Assembly (NCBI GenBank): GCA_031772625.1
Contig: CM062819.1
Location: forward strand, 1,229,493,070-1,229,557,069
Reading direction: 5' to 3'
DNA: 64,000 bases
From: Pinus tabuliformis
Taxonomy: Eukaryota; Streptophyta; Pinopsida; Pinales; Pinaceae
Numbering within the stretch: position 1 is the stretch's first letter; each line of letters opens with the position of its first letter. Below the pieces are notes generated by a model. That model did no database searches. It was not told the origin of the DNA and saw only the letters and a list, made by a program, of their open reading frames with translations. The translations under genes were made by a program, and so were the position numbers. Shown in pieces: positions 1 through 10,969 of the stretch.

Positions 1-1150
1 AACTATACAAGTTGGGCCTTGATCAGATATTGCGAAGGTGTGGTCTTGATCATAAGAGATAAGACGCATTATGGGAATGTCATTCAAGAGTTATGGATGG
101 GCATGTTGGTGGAAAGGCCACCATGAGGAAAGTGTTGGAGACCAGACTCTGGTGGCCCACAGTTTTCTGAGACACAAAGGAGTATGCCAAGAGGTATGAT
201 ATTTGCCAAAGGGTTGGAAAGTCATCACATTGGAATGAACTAAATTTGCAGCCTGTACAAGCATTGCAAGTCTTTGAGAAATGGGAAATCAACTTTTTGG
301 GACATATTAACCTACCAGAACGTCACTTCCATGCCAAATATATTATTACCGCTGCAGAGTAATTTACTATATGGGTTGAAGTTGCACTAGTCAAAGATTT
401 CACTGTAGACGATACCTCTAGATTAATCTTTGAGAATATTATCACTCGATTTGGGTGCCCCTGAAGCCTCACTAGTGACCAAGGGACCCATTTCACTAAT
501 GAGATGGTCGCTTCATTACTATAAAAATTTATGATCCAACGCCATAAGAGCGGCCTGTATCACCCTCAAGCAAACAATATTATGGAAGATTTTAAAAAAA
601 TATTAGAGAGAGGACTCACCAAGATATGCTCGGCCAATAGAGATGATAGGGACGAATGGGTTCCAACTACATTATGGGCTTATCATTTAATTGTCTAGTG
701 CTTAAACAAGTATATGCCCTTCTAGTTAGTGTATGGACGAGAAGTCATAGTACCTGCCAAGTTTACCATCTCCAACCTTTTTATTGTGCAAGCAACTCGC
801 ATGACGAAGTATGAATCAATTCTAAATAGGTTGGAAGAACTTTGGGAGTTAGACAACGCTAGGTTTTGCAATATTTCAACCAAACGTTTGAAAAGTAGAG
901 GCAGAAGGCATGGCATGACAGGCATATCAAGCGAAAATATTTTACAATTGGAGGAAATGTTTTTCTATATGACAATAAGTTATTAAAGTCTCTTGGAAAA
1001 TTCAAAATGCATTGGTTGGGACCCTTCATCATTCTGGAAGTGAATGAATCAAGATTTGTCAAGATCACACAACTGGATGATTTTGTACTACTTATATGGG
1101 TGAATGGTGCACACTTGAAACCTTTCCACGGCTTAACCTGTCCTACATAA
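1..1150 (+). pseudogene. Ty3/gypsy integrase, decayed C-terminal part
   Basis: Translating across frames gives an integrase: an HVGGKAT-type zinc-binding segment near 100-130, a core with WEINFLGHI near 270-305, a TSDQGTHF segment near 470-500, and a C-terminal domain reading HDRHIKRKYF and MHWLGPF near 925-1035. Integrase inserts retroelement cDNA into chromosomes. Several stops (165, 360, 460, 525, 700, 722) and at least one frameshift near 900-960 break the frame, and the first catalytic Asp appears as Asn (EINF). The gene enters from outside the window, so RT and RNase H are not seen. The C-terminus ends at a TAA at 1148. Family certain, lineage less so. Confidence 0.8.
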
Positions 1151-1733
1151 AAATAATTTGGTCTCTGGAAGGGGATCGTAGCTAGGTCTAGGTAGAGTCA
1201 GTCAATTCTCTTAGGTTTTCAGTTACATCAGCTGATTTAGTTATTTATTCGTTCCAGTCGAATTCAGTCATTAATAAATTTCTGCCAGTTCTTTCAGTTG
1301 TAGAAGTAGCTTCACCCCTCTGCAACTGGTTGTGGTCAAGGAGTCGCACATGTTAGTCATCATATCTATAATAATTAGTAACAATTCCCTCTGTCAATTT
1401 GAATTTGGTCTAGATATCTCCCGTAATATCCCTCACACAATTCGTCCATCAACTTCTAGGTGCCAACCATCATATTCCCATAATTTCCCATCATTCCCAC
1501 CCTCCTTTTCCAGTTTGTTTACATCATCTGAGTCAAGTCCGATTAGTTGTCATTATTACTGCCACGGTTGGGATTGTGTAGGGAAAGTTACCATATTAAT
1601 TAGTTAAGGGGCTGAATCAAAAAAATTGTTTTTTATCCTTTCTACTTAATTTGCATGGAAATGATAAACTTCTCAGTATCAAAGGTCAGGGTGGTCGAAT
1701 TTCCAAGTCTGGATTCTGTGTCAAATTTTCCCA
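1151..1733. other. No gene; possible retroelement 3' region
   Basis: AT-rich sequence after the integrase. A purine run (ctggaaggggatcg, near 1166) could be the polypurine tract of the element at 1-1150, which would make the following bases an LTR, but I could not find the partner LTR in the window. Short reading frames here show no recognisable domain. Confidence 0.3.
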
Positions 1734-4700
1734 ATGTTCCTTGTGTTTCACAGTTGCTCTTCAGCCATGACGAAGATTATAATATTTGTTCCTAACATTG
1801 ACCAAAACTCAAGGATTACAAAAACTGAGAATCTTTGTGGCAAGTACGATAAGGTTGTGCTTGTAGATAATGATATCTCCAACCTGTTCCATTTTCTAGC
1901 AATCAAACAGGAAGTCTACATAGAAGTTATCACCAAACCCAATGGAAGTGATTCAAAAAAATTTATAGAAGAATTTAGAGGATTATTATAGAGGTCGACG
2001 TCACTAAATTTACGGGGTCTTCCATTATTTGGCACTGTAGGAGCAAATATGAAATACACAAATTTCCACATTAACAGGACATGGAGGGTATCTATGGATC
2101 AACAAGGAATACCCAAACCATTCCATCAACATTCACAAACTTACAGGATTGTCTGCTTCCAGAGTTGCCATATCAACTACACTTTAGAATACATCTAAGT
2201 GGGCGAAAAATATAGGCGATGACAATTATTACAAAAAGTATTATACCCAATGTGGAGGTAAAGGTTCCTTGATATAACCAATTAACAAGCCTAACATCAA
2301 ACTCGCATGTTATACAATTGTTGGCAATATCATGTAGCACTTCTCAAGAGGTGAATGCAAATTTGATACTATCTTAGTTGCAGAAGCTTGTATGCAATGC
2401 ACACAGTTGAATTGGTGTAGTGTTAAATGAACTCTTTGGTGCTTATGAATATCTTTATAAAATGACCACTCATATTATATATGGATATCTCATTGTTCCC
2501 TTAACTATGTGGAAATGGTGCCCACCAGAGGGGAGAGAGATGGTGATGGTCACTGAATACCATTCCCTTGCACTCATGTATTTACCATGGCAGACCTTCA
2601 GGAACCCCAACAACAAGGAAATCAATGAGGCCTCTTTTTTCGGCTAGTACAAGAAAATTTTGGAAGTGATTAAGGCCAGACCAAGAATCCCACTATCACT
2701 CCTCGATGAATATTTATAGGATATTTGGTTTGGCGTAAGTCATGGTATCACCTGGGTGCATCCTAAGTGTTTCAACTCTGACACCTTCCAGATGTGGGTC
2801 CAAATGTTTATGTTATCCAAAGAAGCCTTCCACATCGAAGTCTCTTCCTAGCTGGGGATTGCTAGAGAAGTTTGGGAGGGGAGGCATATATACTTGTTTG
2901 GAGGAATGGCGCCCCAACCACTACTTGGAGAAACCCCTTCGGCCTCAAGGAAGCAACTAGATAATGAAAAACTAAATTCAATCATCAACAAGCTTGATAT
3001 GCACATGCAGTCCCTACATGAAGCTTTGGAGAACTTTGGGGCTTCAATAATTTCAATTCCTACCTTTTCTTAATTTCTCAGGTCAAGTCTGCTTGTTTCT
3101 TCGACCTGTAGCCCTGTTATTGCAGTTCCTTCAGTGGGCCCTCATTCTCATTCTAAACCCACAATTCTAAATATACAACCCCTTACCACCAAACCATCAT
3201 CGATCCCCAGGAAAAATATTAAAATCACCTCTACCCAAGTTGTTGAACTTGATGAAGAAGAACCCCAATGACACACCACCACACCCATCACTAAATAGAA
3301 TCAACCTTCCACTTCCACCACATCCCCAAGGTCGCACAAACCATCACCTTGAACAACCTCAACCTCCACCACCATCTTAAGGATACTTCCATCCAAAACT
3401 CTGCTCAGTACTGAAACAAAAATGGAGGTAGACTAAATTATCCACTCAGTTACTGAAAATATAAATGGGGCACTTACATTCCATCCTTCAGGTATGGATT
3501 ATGTCCATACATATTTGTTGTCTTTATTACTTGAATCAGGCCCACTAGGAGTCGTTGGTCAGCTTATTGCCCCAGAGAATTAGTATCCAGAATCCACCCA
3601 CCCAATGTCCCTACCTATTTATCCCAAACCCTCATCACCAATGCACTCCACCCCGGTCCACATTCGTCCTCCCACTACCAAACCCTCGCAAAGAGAAGCA
3701 TCACCGCAAGGAAAATTTGATAAATCACTTTCCAGTGGACAACCAATGCAGAGTCAAGTCCCTCAACCCTCGATTATGACCCCTAATGATCTACAAGGTT
3801 GGTCCTCGGCTCAACTGCTTAATTTTATTCAACTAGCTACACACCAAACAGGGGTGTTGCACAGTGTTTTGGCAGCTTAACATGCACAACAATAGTATAA
3901 AACTATTTTCATTGATACAGAACATGATCATATCCTCTGGGAGAAACAAATTATCTAGAATCAAGTTGACCAAGTTGCTGTAAATTTTTAGGAAATATGG
4001 CCCTCGATCGTAGAGATAGTCATAAATGCCCTAGAAGACTTCTCAACCTACGCCCTCTTGTAATGTGGCGACCACATCAAAGCAACCTGCACTGACCTCG
4101 TTATAACCAATAGAGAGATAAAACGAAGTATTGCTACAACTCAAAGAGTGCAACCAAATCCCACTTCCCAATATACAAGTGAGATTTAGCAGAAAATCAT
4201 AGAAGTTACTTGTTTGAAAGCCTCTCTCATTTAGTCCATGAAGGAAGCCAAGGGGATCTTAGCACAGCTTCGTGACTGGTTAGGTTTCCTTGCATGAAGA
4301 AATCAACTAGTCTACCCCCTACATCAACAAGCCAATCAATTTTTCAAACAAGCCATGGCCTCCAAGGGCAAGGCCCAGTGGAAGGAGATTTTGGCACAGG
4401 TGGATGCCCTCGAAACCCAAATCCAAAAAATTGAGCATCAGTCAAGCAAGGTTAAGCACATGCTCCGTGACCTTAAGCCAAAAACACAGTCTCAACTAGA
4501 AACACTACAACAGATCAGCAAGGACACAGAAACTCAATGGAATACACTCTTGATGACCCACCTTGCCCACCCTACTATCAAACTCATAGTGCATTTTCTC
4601 TATCAACTAGGCACTCTCACAGGTTCCTGTGAGGCAACTCTTCATGAGTTCATAAGGTTCAAAAATGAAACTATTGAGTCCATGTTAGAGTCCTATGTTA

Positions 4701-4750
4701 TAGTAATCAAAGTCAAGTTTGGTATTTGTATTATTCTAGTCAATTTGTAA
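1734..4750 (+). pseudogene. Large unknown protein, decayed ~920-codon frame
   Basis: From 1991 to 4750 one frame (starting GAG at 1991, closing TAA at 4748) reads as protein without a frameshift, broken by about 22 stops (12 TAG, 5 TAA, 5 TGA by my count). A preceding open piece in another frame (1734-1988) may be its N-terminus. Regions: a globular part rich in Trp, Tyr and Met (2400-2950), a Pro/Ser/Thr-rich linker (about 3060-3780), then a helical end with heptad-like repeats (4355-4560, LETQIQKIEH, LETLQQI). No capsid, protease, RT or IN motif is visible. It lies downstream of an integrase in the same orientation, so it may be an env-position ORF or the ORF of a non-autonomous element. 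Function unknown. Confidence 0.55.
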
Positions 4751-5638
4751 ATTGTTTCTATGATCTCATAGAGATCAAGTCTTAGTTTCAATTTAGGATA
4801 GGATATACTAAAGTTTTGAGCAGTGAAAGAAGTCAAGTTATCAATTTCTTGAAAGGTCCAGGATTAGCAAGTCTAGGGTTAATGTGTCATCCAAGTCATG
4901 GATAAAGGTAATAATGGGTTTGGTTTTTCATCATTGGGACAAGTTAGTGGTGTCTTCTCATTTAGTTTCATAGTCAAATCAGATAGTACATCATATCCTT
5001 GTTACCACTTGTAAGTACCAAAGGTGTAAAGTTGTTGCTATGCTTCTCCCTTGTGCTGCGCTTGAACATTTCAAATTTGAAACATCATCATTTCAATTAA
5101 AGGAAGTTATGGACTACATGGAGGATTATAAATAAATTTTTTGGCTTTCAAAAATCCATCGAGCACATTACTCATCCTCTAGAGATGTCCGATATATCAA
5201 ACAAGACCTCGCTGCATTTGTCTGTGGGGGATATATTGTGCTTCTCCAAATTGAGGATTTTCTCACCACTACAACCACCCTCACATTTCAAATTTATCTT
5301 TCTTGGAATGATTTATGTTCTGTATTATTTAAATTATCTTAAACAGATGAGGAGAGCACCCAGATGGTCTTTCAAACCTTAGAATCTTTAACTCATTGCG
5401 CTTTCCTCGCTATGTCTATGTTTTGGTAAATTTGTTTCGTGCACAAATAGTCGTTGTGTTTTGGCTTGTGAAAAAATTTCTTGTAGTTTAAGCTTTTAAA
5501 CACAAGCTTTTTCCATTCAAAGGATCACCAAAAATTGTCATTCAAACCCTAATTCCATTGTGGTTGCATTTTTGTTGTGTTAACTTATTGAGCATTGTCA
5601 CTATATTTTAAAACCCTAGAAGTTTTTCATTTTGATTC
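4751..5638. other. No gene; probable leader of the next frame
   Basis: No domain seen. The last 250 bases are T-rich with runs such as aaaaccctagaag just before the ATG at 5639, which resembles a 5' leader. Part or all could be LTR, but a convincing repeat partner was not found. Confidence 0.3.
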
Positions 5639-7252
5639 ATGACAACACCAGACATGAAGAAAAGGTATATAGGGGGTGACATGGTTAGATTTTAGCCTCA
5701 AGATCTTACATTGGTGAATTTAGATCCAGCTATCAAGGTTGCATTTGAGCAGACTGGTTGCATCAAGTTTTGTGAAAATATACAAGGTTATAGTGTTCAG
5801 GTGACTAATTAATTTTCTTTAAACTTCACTGGTGTTGAGGCCAAGGTTGGAGAATTGAGGTTTCAAGTTTCATAGGTTACTATATTAGTAGCTAAAGAGA
5901 TTCCTATGCATGGAGAACAATGGTTCAAGGGCATGCCATTAGATATTTTCAACTACAAATATTTTCTAAAGCTAAAGTATATAAAAAAAATGGGGCTATC
6001 ATGCCAAGGGAATATCTTCTTGAACTCTACAAAAAATTAATTATGGTGATTCAAATATTTTTCACTTGTGAAGGAATATTTGAGAGGGTTTATCAGTACC
6101 ACTTCAGGCTATTGATGTATTTCACAGGTAAAAATCCTTTTAATTTACCTATTTACTTGTTTATGAGCATTGGTAAGATGGAAGATAAGGTTTGGGCTAA
6201 AAAGAGTAAAGTGGAGCCCAATCTATTTCACTTCTCCTTGATAAAATTGTTAGTGGTGGAAGAGCTTAGGAAGAAAAAGCAGTCATGGCAAGCATTTTTA
6301 GATTTTTCCAAGTTGACAGTTGAACTTTTAGATAGCCCCTGGAGCAAAAAAGATACACCCTCATCAGTGGAAAAGGATGTTCAACCAACAGTAGAAATAT
6401 CAGTCAAAAGGCCACAAACTTCAGTTGTCCAATTTGATAGGAAAAAAAGGTAAAAATCTTCATTTCTCTCCTGAGATCATGGAGGTTTCCAAGAAACCAC
6501 AAAAAATATCTTCTACAAAAGGATTACCCATTGAGAAAATACCTGAACAACCTACTGAAGTTCAAGACACCATATCAGAGAATATTTATTTAGATGACAA
6601 AGATAAAGAGATTATGGAACTGTAGGAGCAGTTGAAAAAGGCCCATTTAGTTATTATTCAGCTTCAACATGATAATAGGGAGTTGAAGAAGAATATTTTG
6701 GAAAAGGAATCCAAAGTTTATGAAGAAAAACAAGAAATTAAGACAACTCCACTTGCCAGCAGATCTAAAGGTAAAACAAAGGTAGAGACAAAGTACATCT
6801 GAGAGCTAGAGACCTCACAATTAAGGATCCCTGTAACCAGATCTTTAGCTAGGAAATTGGAGCTACATAAAGAATCGTTGAAATAAAATTCAATGCAATA
6901 GAACAAAATATTGAGTCAGACTAGGGACAACAAAATTTCAATAGGCTAAGGAATAAATTGAAGAAATATCAAGATGAAATCATCTAGATTAAAGAACAAG
7001 ATGAAAGGGCTAAATGGAATATACATGATCACCTGAATGGATTTGGGCCAGCACTCTTAAAAGCTAGGGATATGCTGAGGAGAACTTTTCCCCTACATAG
7101 ACAACTCAAGAAAATTTACAAGAAACATCTCACCCTTAAAAAGGAGTTGAGGGCTACAAAAAAGGAATTACAAGGGCACTACAAGAAAAACAAAAGGAAA
7201 GAAGAGGAACATTAGACCTATTACTTGAGGCAGCTAAGCTTTGATTTTGATA
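5639..7252 (+). pseudogene. Unknown retroelement-type ORF: helical domain plus coiled coil
   Basis: Starts at ATG 5639 (MTTPDMKKRY), shifts frame near 5965, continues 5960-6453, shifts again near 6425-6450 and runs on to about 7252 with several stops (TAG common). The middle (5990-6330) is a compact helical domain with FTCEGIFERVYQYH, LLMYFTGKNPFNLP and FHFSLIKLLVVEEL. The last third is Lys/Glu-rich and likely coiled coil (6620-6760, 7060-7200). I recognise the domain style from plant repeats but cannot name it. By eye its core resembles the third ORF of AT1 at 44281-44691 on the minus strand (shared spacing of YH, LL, GK, NxP, L-S, K, LI, V-EL, W). No zinc knuckle or catalytic retroelement motif. 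Confidence 0.5.
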
Positions 7253-8268
7253 GGTGATAATTTTCAAGAATGGAGGTTTACAGATTGAACTAATGTCTTC
7301 TAATAGGTATATGATGTTTTAGAGGTTGTATTCCACATGTATGTCACATTAAAAAATATAGGAGATGGTAAAAATGATGAGAGTGGTGAATTTGATTTTT
7401 TTTCGTTTCGCTTTTTCTGAAGGAGGAAGTAACATAGCAAATTTGTTGCGATTCTACACATTCAACAAGTTAACCTTTCAACCCAAATCTAGACCTCTTG
7501 AAATCCATTCATATGGTTAGGACAAGTGACTTGAATTGTTTTCGAAATTTGAAACTTCATCCTAATGCAAGCAGTCAATGAATTTTGTTAAAGATTCCTC
7601 TAGTCAAAATAGTTTCCTAATTTGTAGAAGGTGGTTCTATATTCGCTGCTACAACTAGAAAACTAAGTCTTTTTGGGGAATTGGGTTCCTAAAGGGAGGA
7701 ACCAATACTTTTTTTACGTATATATGATGTAATTTTGATTAAGAAAAGGGTTAGTTGGTGTGTGACAGATAAAATACATTGTTCAGTTCTATCTAAAAAT
7801 TCCAGTGAATGATGAAGGTTAAAGTCTACTTGTTCAAGGATTCTTTTGTCAATCATTTATGGTGACGTTTATCTCTTGCTTGTATTTTTTTAAATCTTTT
7901 TTTATGGCCATGCTTAAATGTTATGACTTCATTGTTTAGTTAAAATAATCTATTTCATAATTCACTTCTAGGTGCTCTATTATAAGTAACTAAAAAATTT
8001 AATGTTTTTTCCTCCACCATAATATCTAAAATTCATCCTCATTTAGATGCTTTAGATATTATCAATTTCATTATTCCTATACTCACCTCTCCACAACAAA
8101 ATTTGACAAAGACACCATAAATGATTTCTTGCCTTACCCTTGTCTAAGGATTTTTCATTTTCCCATCATAGCACTAAGAATATTTAGCTTAATTTGACTC
8201 CATGCTAAATGGATTTTCCCTCTCCCCTGCCATCAAATTACTAAATTTATTCTACCTTGATCTATCGA
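7253..8268. other. No gene recognised
   Basis: AT-rich non-coding sequence. A purine stretch, gaaggaggaag (7420-7430), could be a polypurine tract followed by an LTR start, but no matching LTR could be demonstrated. Ends at the insertion site of GY1; the 5 bp before it (atcga, 8264-8268) are its probable target duplication. Confidence 0.4.
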
Positions 8269-10297
8269 TGTAACACCCTCTTCCCATATTTACACAAGCA
8301 ACTAGCCAGACAGGGTAAACATGTGACAAGAGGCCACTATGATATGATTCTACCTCCTAAGTAACATTAAGGAAGTGGAATCGATGGAAACACACCATAC
8401 AAACATCCAACATCATCAATAGAAACCTCAGAGGAAAAGTCAGCGACTGAGAGAGCATGTCCCTAGGTCCCACTATTGTTTTAGGTCTCTTGGGCCATAG
8501 TCGCTCTCATGCTATGGGCAAGGGATAGGCCAGCAACCTAAAGTCTCTCTCACAGGCCTACCTGCCAGTGACTATGGACAAAAATTGTTAGTGTTGTGGC
8601 AATGACCCCGGGATTTAAGCCACTTTTCAGGCTCAGAGCCCAGGTCACTGCCCAGAACTAACCCATCTCTTCAAATTAGTAATGTAACATGGAAATAACA
8701 GTACTAAATAAAATACTTCTTCAATACCTTGACTGGACCCCTACTATCCATGATAGGCATTTAGTCAAACATATTGCAAATGTGTAATATACAGGTGTAA
8801 TTCACAGTTCTGAGCATAGGTATCTCATACTTAGCTAAGAATTGATAATAACCATTAATGCCTCAACGCATCAACTTCCATTCCATCCATTAGGTCATAG
8901 ATACATTGATCATTCAGTTATAAGTAAAAATATGATGACAATTGCACATGGTTGTTGTAATAAAACACATACATAACCAACATAATAACAACAAAAAGAC
9001 TCATGAAAGTACAATCATATAGAGAACATATTATCCATCAAAATGCTCATATAAATACAAGAGGAAATAACATTTCATTAATGATGTAAAATCCATACCC
9101 GATATGGGACTTCGACATTCCACCTGATCATATAATGGATGAGGCAAATATCTCTTCAGTCATTCACTCCCGTGCCATATTCCAAGCATGAATATGGGAT
9201 CTCATAGAAAACATCAATCAAAACTCATCCAGGGCTTCCAGAGGCCATCCACCTCAACCCATCAAATAGTGATTCCACCTCATGGTCGAACATCACCAAA
9301 ACCATCATCAAATCGGTTTCTATCCTAGCCATTGAGGGCTCCATAACATTTGTCCAACCTGGCTACGGGAATAGTATCTCAACCCATAACATTTATCGGG
9401 CTCCAAAGCGTTCGTCCAACCAAGGCTACAAGACTAGTAACTCAACCCACCAAGGGCTCGAGATCATTTTTCCAACCTAGGCTATGGGAGTAGTAACTCA
9501 ACCCAAGTTGTTCTAGGGCTCCAAAGCATTTGTCCAACCAAGGTTACGGGACTAGTAACTAAACCCAATCTAAGGAAAAATGAGAACCAATTAGAAACAC
9601 AACAAGGAAATAAATCCACAATCATCATGGCTATCCAGGAAATGGTGAGGCTAGGCGATCCACTATCAATAAAGGCCATCCTCCATTCCAATAACAGATC
9701 AAAACCAACAAACCACATGTATATGCCATGCATGACAAAACTAGTGAAAAAATCATACATGCAACTCGGTACCTGCAAGAAAATATGATGTAGTTAATGA
9801 TGACGATGCCTTCTTGCACTTTCCTGCTCTTCCTTTTCCTTCTTGCTCCAAGAATCCAAGTATGCCATACCCTCCAAGAGTGATCCAAAAAAACTCTAAA
9901 TATCCAAGAATATGAGAGAGAGGATAATTAGAGAGAGCTCCAACACTGAACTACCAAAAGGTTACCAACTGATCCTCATAAGACTTTTTATGGATGAGGC
10001 CTCTATTTTCTTCATTTTCCATTATTTTACTTCATTTTCCTCCTCACATGAAACCTATGACCTTTTACCCCCTTTTTCTCCTAATTTCCATTATTTTCAT
10101 AAATAAATGTGCCAAAAATGCCATTTTTCCTTTTAATGCCTTATCCATTACCTTTGCCAATTTCCTTAGCCATAAATAACCAAATGAACACCCCCCTAGG
10201 ATGTCTTGCCCAACATTCAACTTGGAATAAGTGTCCAATCATCCGTGATTATTATTTTTAGCTTTCATTACATGAAATTTTCACCAAGGCTGTTACA
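8269..10297 (-). repeat. GY1 3' LTR
   Basis: About 2029 bp, aligns along its length with 16464-18478 and, in reverse orientation, with 63353-64000. Its minus-strand start is TGTAACAG and its end GGGTGTTACA. It contains a fourfold minisatellite (9330-9568) and a short open frame (9631-9888, minus strand) shared with the copy at the window end. Divergence from the partner LTR looks roughly a tenth of sites, so the insertion is old. Confidence 0.9.
9330..9568. repeat. ~60 bp minisatellite in the GY1 LTR, four units
   Basis: Four imperfect units, each containing gggctccaaagc, then gtccaaccaaggctac, then gactagtaactcaaccca. The same fourfold array is in the other GY1 LTR at 17525-17765, so it pre-dates insertion. 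Confidence 0.85.
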
Positions 10298-10320
10298 GAA
10301 CCCTCCCCCTTGGGGGACAC
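10298..10320 (-). promoter_or_regulatory. GY1 polypurine tract
   Basis: On the minus strand the bases just before the 3' LTR read CAAGGGGGAGGGTTC. A purine-rich run touching the LTR start is the usual plus-strand primer of LTR elements and fixes the LTR boundary at 10297. Confidence 0.8.
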
Positions 10321-10969
10321 CATCCCCAGTGTTGAATTACACATATACCTCAGAAACCTGGTGAAAGACAACATACTCCTCATGGAGCATTATAACATAG
10401 CTCAATGCAATATTTACAATGAAATATCTCATCAAGAGAAAAACATCATGACAACATGACAACATACCACATAATGGAGCTTTATAACACAACTCATTAT
10501 AGTATTTTTACAATGATCATCCTGCACATATAACATCATAACATCATATAACATAACCAGATGATAACATGACACCCAAATCGCATAGTGTATCTTTATA
10601 ACATAGCTAGATACAGTATTTACATCCCTACATGGGTGTACCTATAGAAACAACATCAAAATATAGATACCGAAACATATGCCAAATCATATACCAAAGC
10701 ATATATCAAAACATATACTAAACACCATGTCTAAACATATATCAAAAAACCATATAACATATATCAAACCATCATAAAGAATATATCAACCACCATAAAG
10801 AAAATACCAAACCATCATAAAGCATATAACAAGCCACCATAAAGAAAATACCAAACCACCATAAGAAAATTCCAAACCACCATAAGCAAATACCAAACCA
10901 CCATATCAAGTTGCTTTGCCTCAACTGGTAAACAAGGAAAGATACATGGCCCACATTTGATCTACCATT
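10321..10969 (-). other. GY1 3' untranslated region with short tandem repeats
   Basis: Non-coding stretch between pol and the 3' LTR, dominated by short repeats: units like ataaagaaaataccaaaccacc at 10770-10905 and looser catatatcaaa units from 10660. A possible open frame on the minus strand here is only the translated repeat. Confidence 0.7.

Noticed and set aside
4890..7600. Possible LTR pair around the 5639-7252 frame (aaatttgaaac phrases at 5083 and 7542)
   Set aside because: Only about 30 bases look alike and the surroundings do not align; insufficient to call LTRs.
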